Part shown: positions 58,809 to 64,000 of the stretch, one piece after another | How positions within the stretch are numbered: the stretch's first letter is position 1 | How the letters are laid out: each line of letters starts with the position of its first letter | Assembly: GCA_000697355.1 (NCBI GenBank) | Contig: JNEN01000636.1 | Location: 18,319 to 82,318, forward strand | Length of the DNA: 64,000 bases | Direction: 5' to 3' | Origin: Syncephalastrum monosporum B8922 | Taxonomy: Eukaryota > Mucoromycota > Mucoromycetes > Mucorales > Syncephalastraceae | Notes under the pieces: model-generated | Seen by the model: the letters and a program-made list of their open reading frames with translations, nothing else | What the model was told of the DNA's origin: nothing | Database searches by the model: none | Translations under genes and position numbers: made by a program

Positions 58809-59275
58809 GTTTGTTACTGGCAACATCCCTCTCTCACTCTCTCTCTATCTCTCCCGCTGGCATCCCAACGTTCAACCTATTTCATGCATTTCTCATTATC
58901 TTTTTCCTTTGCGTTTCTTTTTTTTCCAATTTTATATATAAAAGTGTACTCCATTACAGATTGAATCATTTGCGAGTTATTTGGTGGCATGTAGTAAAGC
59001 TCATTGTAGGATTAAATCTATCCAGGGTCATGGTCGTAGTCAGGACCAGGACCAAGCCGTTTGTCGGAATTGTGGGTGAGTTACCATGGTAGCACTAACA
59101 CAGTGTCTAGAGGCATACTGGTTCTTTGGCCCTACGGTGATGAGTATCATTGACCCAACCAGATCTATTATCGCTATGATAAGTACATTACGCTGTCAGA
59201 GGCACACGGATTATGTGTAGTCATGTTATCTCATTCATTGGTTCAATTTACTAGCTTTATTGAGCATTAAATCTT
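58809..59275. other. Convergent 3' spacer
   Basis: Between the NOP56 stop and the stop of the reverse-strand membrane protein gene. A (CTCT)n tract lies at about 58830-58856. No gene is seen. Confidence 0.6.
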
Positions 59276-60580
59276 TTATATGGACCGCCGAGTTAAATCA
59301 GCTGGCGCATAATTATTACAGTTGTCTTGCGGAATGTGGCTAGGCTTTTCATTGAGACCCAGGATAGAGTGCTTTTCGTCTTGGGAATAGGAATCAAACT
59401 GATATGCATCATGATCATCGTGAAGGTGTTGCCGTAGGTGGGGTGCTTCCCATTTGTGTCCGTACCATGATACCAAGTAAAGACCTATCATAACCAAGTA
59501 CTGCAATGCAAGCATGGCTAGAACTGACCCTGTTTCTGCTCGCTCGGTGAAATATTTCATGGTCTCGTCATCTTTGCCGCTTGTCGAGCTATGATCACCG
59601 TAGAGGCCGTATCCAAGCACAATATACAAGAACACGAGAACACCACCAATGGCGTCAACCACAGGGAGGATGATCACCAGAATGGCGTAGGCTGTGAAGG
59701 AGCCAATGGATGGGATCTGCTGTCGCTGGATATAGACCAATAATGGCAAGAGACCTGCCATCGACCACTCTGCGCCGGTTTGGAGTACCCAGGATACTAT
59801 GCCAGGGATGTCAATAGCATTGGCAAGGCGAAACGGTTCGGTGCCGTTTCTCGAGGATGCAGGCACCGTTTCCAGCGGAGACGGCTGAGGAAAGCTTCTT
59901 ATAGATGTGTCAGTCCCAGCCAGGCCTGTGTCCTCCTCCGGTATGCCGAAAGTGTTTGTCTCTGCTATAGCGGTGTTGCTACCGACTACCAGGGTTGTGG
60001 ACATCGATTCTGTACGAGTCGGGCTTGCAATTGGCTCCACCGCGGATGCCGTGTGATTTTGGTTTGCACCGCTGGATTTATGGTAGCGGAACGGCGCCAG
60101 TTCCTTGGGCGTGCGGGTTTCGTTGAAGATCGTACATAAGACGATTATCACCGCACATAGATAGCCGCTGTACAAGAGCAAACGCGATATCGTACCGCGC
60201 CATCCACCTTGCTGCCTTGCCACGCGCCATAAGACGTATAGAGCGATGATCCAGTTTATGGCTTCGGATAAACTATCCAGGATTCTCACCAGCGCAGAGC
60301 ATTCAATACACTCATATGCCTTGTCGCTAAACCAGTACTTGTAGAAGGCGCGATGAAGTATGAGCGTGTAAATTGCGACGGCCAAAAATGCAGAAATAAA
60401 GAGCAGCGTGCCAGGGAATTCAAAAAACTGCGTGAGCTCGGCGGACTGGCGTTGTCGTTGTCGTTGTCGTTGTTGTCGGCGGCGGCGCAATTGAAGCGCA
60501 GTCTTGGCACACAGAAACGCGCTCATGGACAACCCCACCAGCCTGCTAGTGACGTTTACCCAAAATATGGTGTTCGTCAT
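59276..60580 (-). CDS. Orphan membrane protein with about seven predicted helices
   Basis: A single uninterrupted frame of 434 aa with a true ATG at 60580. Hydrophobic segments lie at about 5-28, 52-78, 95-120, 130-150, 255-285, 295-325 and 355-378, giving seven candidate helices. An Arg/Gln-rich repeat (QRQRQRQRQ) lies in the first loop. A long Ser/Thr-rich hydrophilic loop (about 155-250) with several NxT/S sites separates helices 4 and 5. The C-terminus (about 380-434) is hydrophilic and His/Asp-rich, so probably cytoplasmic. I do not recognise the family. Seven helices raise a receptor-like protein, but the big central loop and lack of known motifs leave this open. No intron is needed. 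The end runs convergent with NOP56. Confidence 0.75.
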   Translation of the reverse strand: MTNTIFWVNVTSRLVGLSMSAFLCAKTALQLRRRRQQRQRQRQRQSAELTQFFEFPGTLLFISAFLAVAIYTLILHRAFYKYWFSDKAYECIECSALVRILDSLSEAINWIIALYVLWRVARQQGGWRGTISRLLLYSGYLCAVIIVLCTIFNETRTPKELAPFRYHKSSGANQNHTASAVEPIASPTRTESMSTTLVVGSNTAIAETNTFGIPEEDTGLAGTDTSIRSFPQPSPLETVPASSRNGTEPFRLANAIDIPGIVSWVLQTGAEWSMAGLLPLLVYIQRQQIPSIGSFTAYAILVIILPVVDAIGGVLVFLYIVLGYGLYGDHSSTSGKDDETMKYFTERAETGSVLAMLALQYLVMIGLYLVSWYGHKWEAPHLRQHLHDDHDAYQFDSYSQDEKHSILGLNEKPSHIPQDNCNNYAPADLTRRSI

Positions 60581-61904
60581 GATGGAAGGCAGAAAAGTGG
60601 AAGAGAACGCTGCGCAATCGAACTTCTCTGCTTCTGGGACAAAAGTCTATCTGAGTTGATGCTGAGTATTCGCCGCCCTGATGTAACCATCGACGCTCAT
60701 ATTTAAGGGAAAGGGCATTGTAATACAGTACCTCAGCACAGTGACACGCCAGACCAGGCTGTAACACGTACATTTACCAATGGAACGAGCGGGCAAGCAT
60801 TGATATTTCTGAACCCCCTTTATGGTATTTATAAGGTTCAAACATGCAAATTAGGAAATACACAGACACTATATGTGAACCAAGGAAGTCAATGGTTTTC
60901 TTGTGAAGATATGGATCTGTTCAAGTACTCAACATGACAAGATATCATATTAATCTACGTTATTTGTATTCATCGGCAGATAGCTGCTATACCATAAGAA
61001 ATTAGGATATGGATCTCTTGTGCGAGGGATCACTCTGTTTAGAAAAATTGTATACCGCTTCCATGGCACTATGCAAGCAAACACACCAACAGCACGAGCA
61101 ACTTTATCATGCTGTACTACAACAGAAACCAGAGTAGGATAAGGTCACATACAGCTATATTTTCTGCCCTTCGTTTGCCCTTACCAACACGCTCTCGCGT
61201 AAATCAAGAAACGAGACAAAACATTGGATATGGGAATCCCAAGAAAAAGAATTAAAGTACTGCATTGTAAAGTTGGCCCTTTTGTTGACGTCAATGTCTC
61301 CTAGCCGTAAACTATCAGGACTTCCAACCACCAAGGAAACCTTTGCCTAAGTTGCTGCTCTTTATACGGTGCTTCTCTGCGTCAACATATTTAAAATGGG
61401 ATTCGTTTGACCACATACATTAACATGTCGCTTAGACAATACTTGGCTGATGTAACGCGCGAGTGCTTGCAGCTTTCAGGGTGGTTCATTATCCGGAATT
61501 ACTGTGATGTCTGATGTGTACGCAAGCTGGTATTGCCCTGGTTTTCAGTCATGTGTATATGACTTCCAACGTTCTCACCCTATTCCAGTGGCTCCTCCCT
61601 GTCTGGCACTTCCTGAAGCCCTTCTTTATACCTTATACGAAAGTACAGTAATTTCTCATATTCCCCAAGACTGTGAGGGCGGACAGTCAAAGAAAGAAAA
61701 GGATCAATGCGGGGGTTTCTTGAGAGTGCAGCGTGTTTGGCGATGGAACCAAAGCTATGAGAAATCAGAGTCACTGCCTATAGTCGTCATAAATCAATTT
61801 TTGGAAGAGAAGCAGAGTGCAGAGTCGTTTATACAGCATGAGACTCTTATTTTTTATGTATGGCCCAAAGTGCGTGCGATGGGAGATTTACATGTGAAAT
61901 AAAT
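60581..61904. other. Spacer without supported genes
   Basis: AT-rich. A plus-strand frame of 132 codons at 61504-61902 has a true ATG but no domain, signal or partner exon, and ends two bases before the F-box gene's stop. It is not called. Confidence 0.45.
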
Positions 61905-63420
61905 TCACCTGAGATCCAGATGCGCAAACTGTAAACCTGGACAGACGTCATGAAGACGCTGCAAGGCTTGATCTATATATATAAACCCTGCGAGACCCAC
62001 TTGAACGGTTTCGAGCGTTCTAGCGCCACCTGATTCCGCGAGGTTGCTGAGGAAGTCATCGTAGCCGTATACAGCTATCCCAGATATGAAGATGTGCTTG
62101 ATTTGCGGAAGGACTCCGAGACCGCTCATGTCGAGCTGCGTGAGGTCGAAAGTGCGATCGTAGGAGCAGTCGATCATGCGCACGCTGCTGAGCTGGCGTA
62201 GTCGGCAGATAGTCGGCATGATATGTCTTGCTGTGTTTCTTGCCACTCCAGAGACCGTGAGGTGGACGAGGTTAGGCGCAAGCGACAGGAGCTGAGACAA
62301 GTCGGCGTTATAGTTGCCTGTTCTTCTGTTGCTGTTCGAAGCTTCAATGTGAAGCTCTAGCAAAGGCTGCAGCGCTTGACGAGTACGCCCGATGATGCGA
62401 ACGTAGTGGAGCTTGCCGAGGTAAAGGCGCGTCACTGTTCTGAGAGCACGCTCAAAAAAGAATACCAAACGTTCAAGTAGAACGTTCATTCTTTTTTCTA
62501 GCTCTACTTCTTGTAGTCCTAGGATACCATCATCTTGGTTGACCATCGCCGTAAGAGCACTGTTCGATGCATTCTCGCTTCCCACATAGAATGTCCTTAT
62601 ATATGGCGTATCTACCAGCGCGGTTGGTATGAAGTCATTCATAAAATATCCTCTATTCGAGGCAGTATCGGAGTTGACGATCCGTAGGACTCGTAAACGA
62701 GGCAGACATGGCAGGTAGTTTCGAGGACTTCTGACAGCATACGAACGCTGCGATATTTGAAGAGCACGCAAGTTCGTATGTTGTTTCAGAACAGTATCTC
62801 TTTCGTCTTCAAAATCGGGCCCACGAGATGTTGTTCGATCAACGCAGTTTAAGATGATAAGGTGGGGGCACATCTGGAGAAGAACATGGATGCTGTGGCA
62901 TTCGTCCGTCTCGATGCGAAGCCTCGTGAGTTTTCAAACATGGCACCAAAAGTCGAGGGGGCACCGTTCAAGTCAAATCGAAACAGGCTACCCTGGTGGT
63001 TCATGGGCATAGAGCGGCTGTCTCGGAAATCGATGATATCTTTTGATGAAAGAAAGTAAGCGACCGAAAATATCCTCTCACAAGATCTCGAAACCTACCC
63101 AAATCTCTAATATTCGCATGACGACAATGCGCATCGATAAGTAAGAACAACCATCCTGGGAGTTCTTCCATCTTGATGGTGGTTGTTGTAAGGGCTGGGG
63201 TGAATAAAGCAAGTAGGACATTAATCCACGACTCGTGGAAGACGAGACCACGGAGATCGATCGTCACTGGAAGCATATTCCTCAAATCGGACAGACGAGC
63301 GTTCCATGCCTTGTTCACGCGTAAACATGTTGTCAGAACTTGATGTTCGTTTTCAAAAATATGTTTCAGTATCTCGATTGGAAGACGTGGGAGAGGATCA
63401 ATTCGGTTTGGCGATTGCAT
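61905..63420 (-). pseudogene. F-box / leucine-rich-type protein gene with one-base frameshift
   Basis: Substrate adaptor type for SCF ubiquitin ligases. Exon 1 is 63420-63099: PLPRLPIEILKHIFE, LTTCLRVNKAWNARL and LLPVTIDL-like text form the F-box. Exon 2 is 63039-61905, after a 59-nt GTAGGT intron. In exon 2 the reading continues IDFRDSRSMPMNHQGSLFRF to FGAMFEN, then breaks at about 62930. One base later in phase it resumes LTRLRIETDECHS, LLQMCPHLIILNCVD and an LRR-like array to the stop (LPCLPRLRVLRIV, LVHLTVSGVA, GVLPQIKHIFISG). Without the break the product would be about 485 aa. The cause is either a real one-base deletion (pseudogene) or an assembly error. Many Mucoromycota carry large, quickly evolving F-box families. 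Confidence 0.7.
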
Positions 63421-64000
63421 GTTGAGGCGTTAGAAGAGAGAAGAAAGGAAGATGTGTGAGATAAGAACTGTAGGTAAGCATATTTATCAGCCCCCTTTGT
63501 TTTCTTTGTCCTTGTATGAGTTTTCATTTCTTTGTATGAATTTCTTTATACGAATATCGTTTCAGTCACTGGCTTTTAAACGGATTTCTGGTTTCGTGAA
63601 TGACAGCGAAGACATCTTTTACCCGACAGCCACTGTATACCGACTACTTAGGATGGCAACAGTGAAGAGAATACTATGGAGGGGCGTTTGCGAGAAAGGG
63701 TTCATGTGTCACACTGTAGGAAAAGAAATACTGATCTATCCCGGCAAAATACTGGATGACTCCAACTACTGGATGACTCCAACTACTGGATGACTCCTAA
63801 AGGTGTAAAAATGTATTTTGGATGACTAGAAAAACCACTCTACTCAAACGTGAGCTGTGAAATATATTGATAACTGTAGACTGTTGCTATTATATTAGCA
63901 GTAGGCACTAATCTACTGGCGCCGCTATAGGTGTATACGTGCTGTCGGTATTTCAATGACCACCTTGTAGGTGCTACGTATGGTTGTGCTGCGTCGCTTG
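63421..64000. other. Terminal spacer
   Basis: Holds the F-box gene promoter and a 17-bp tandem repeat. The gene beyond the window edge cannot be judged. Confidence 0.5.
63751..63797. repeat. 17-bp tandem repeat, about 2.8 copies
   Basis: Two perfect copies of ACTGGATGACTCCAACT (63751-63767 and 63768-63784) and a 13-bp partial copy. Confidence 0.95.

Noticed and set aside
58047..58826. 259-codon leucine-rich minus-strand frame
   Set aside because: Antisense of the Lys/Glu-rich NOP56 tail; apparent membrane segments are an artefact of AAG/GAG codons.
61504..61902. 132-codon plus-strand frame with ATG
   Set aside because: No recognisable motif, atypical composition, and abuts the convergent F-box gene. 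Chance is more likely.
1..64000. CRISPR array or bacterial-type operons
   Set aside because: No spaced direct repeats of CRISPR form; gene structure is spliced and eukaryotic throughout.

Overview
The window is nuclear DNA of a filamentous fungus, most likely an early-diverging one (Mucoromycota, probably Mucorales). The evidence is: many short GT-AG introns (about 41 to 115 nt) with CTAAT/CTGAC-type branch sites; compact GC-richer genes in AT-rich spacers; fungal proteins such as a SIT-family siderophore permease, a PMC1-type Ca2+ pump and Utp22; genes that budding yeasts have lost or reduced (dynactin p27, an ATG16 with a WD40 half, an SLC25A46-like carrier); and a relic of a tyrosine-recombinase element. 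The species cannot be fixed from sequence alone. Exon coordinates below were derived by hand from splice signals and reading-frame continuity.

Layout. 1-6438 is gene-poor, with a diverged tandem duplication, a decayed reverse-strand gene, a 161-bp MITE-like element and a broken tyrosine recombinase. 6439-13362 holds a full-length ABCB-type ABC transporter (-) and a siderophore permease (+) that share one divergent promoter containing an exact ATCTGATAA iron-GATA box. 14106-22438 holds a PMC1-like Ca2+-ATPase and a ULS1/HLTF-like SNF2 ATPase, both (-). 23287-33643 holds sulfide:quinone oxidoreductase (+), UTP22/NOL6 (+), a WD40-containing ATG16 (+) and, convergent with it, dynactin p27 (-).

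34236-44757 is the accessory region. Three intact tandem paralogues of about 590-635 aa belong to a two-domain family I cannot name. They are followed by two decayed copies and, between those, a tiny secreted six-cysteine peptide (defensin-like spacing) on the other strand. This is the best candidate for something undescribed.

45033-64000 returns to housekeeping genes: proteasome ATPase RPT4 (+), SLC25A46-like outer-membrane carrier (-), a secreted double-psi barrel protein (+), a Sec2-type Rab exchange factor (-), an Apd1/Aim32-type 2Fe-2S protein (-), NC2-beta (+), NOP56 with a start-codon-only first coding exon (+), an orphan seven-helix membrane protein (-) and an F-box protein with an apparent one-base frameshift (-).

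Functional themes are membrane transport and metal homeostasis (ABC, SIT, PMC1), mitochondrial proteins (SQR, SLC25A46-like, Aim32-like), ribosome biogenesis (UTP22, NOP56), and protein turnover and trafficking (RPT4, ATG16, SEC2, dynactin). These are scattered single genes, not an operon-like cluster. The only obviously clustered set is the paralogue array.
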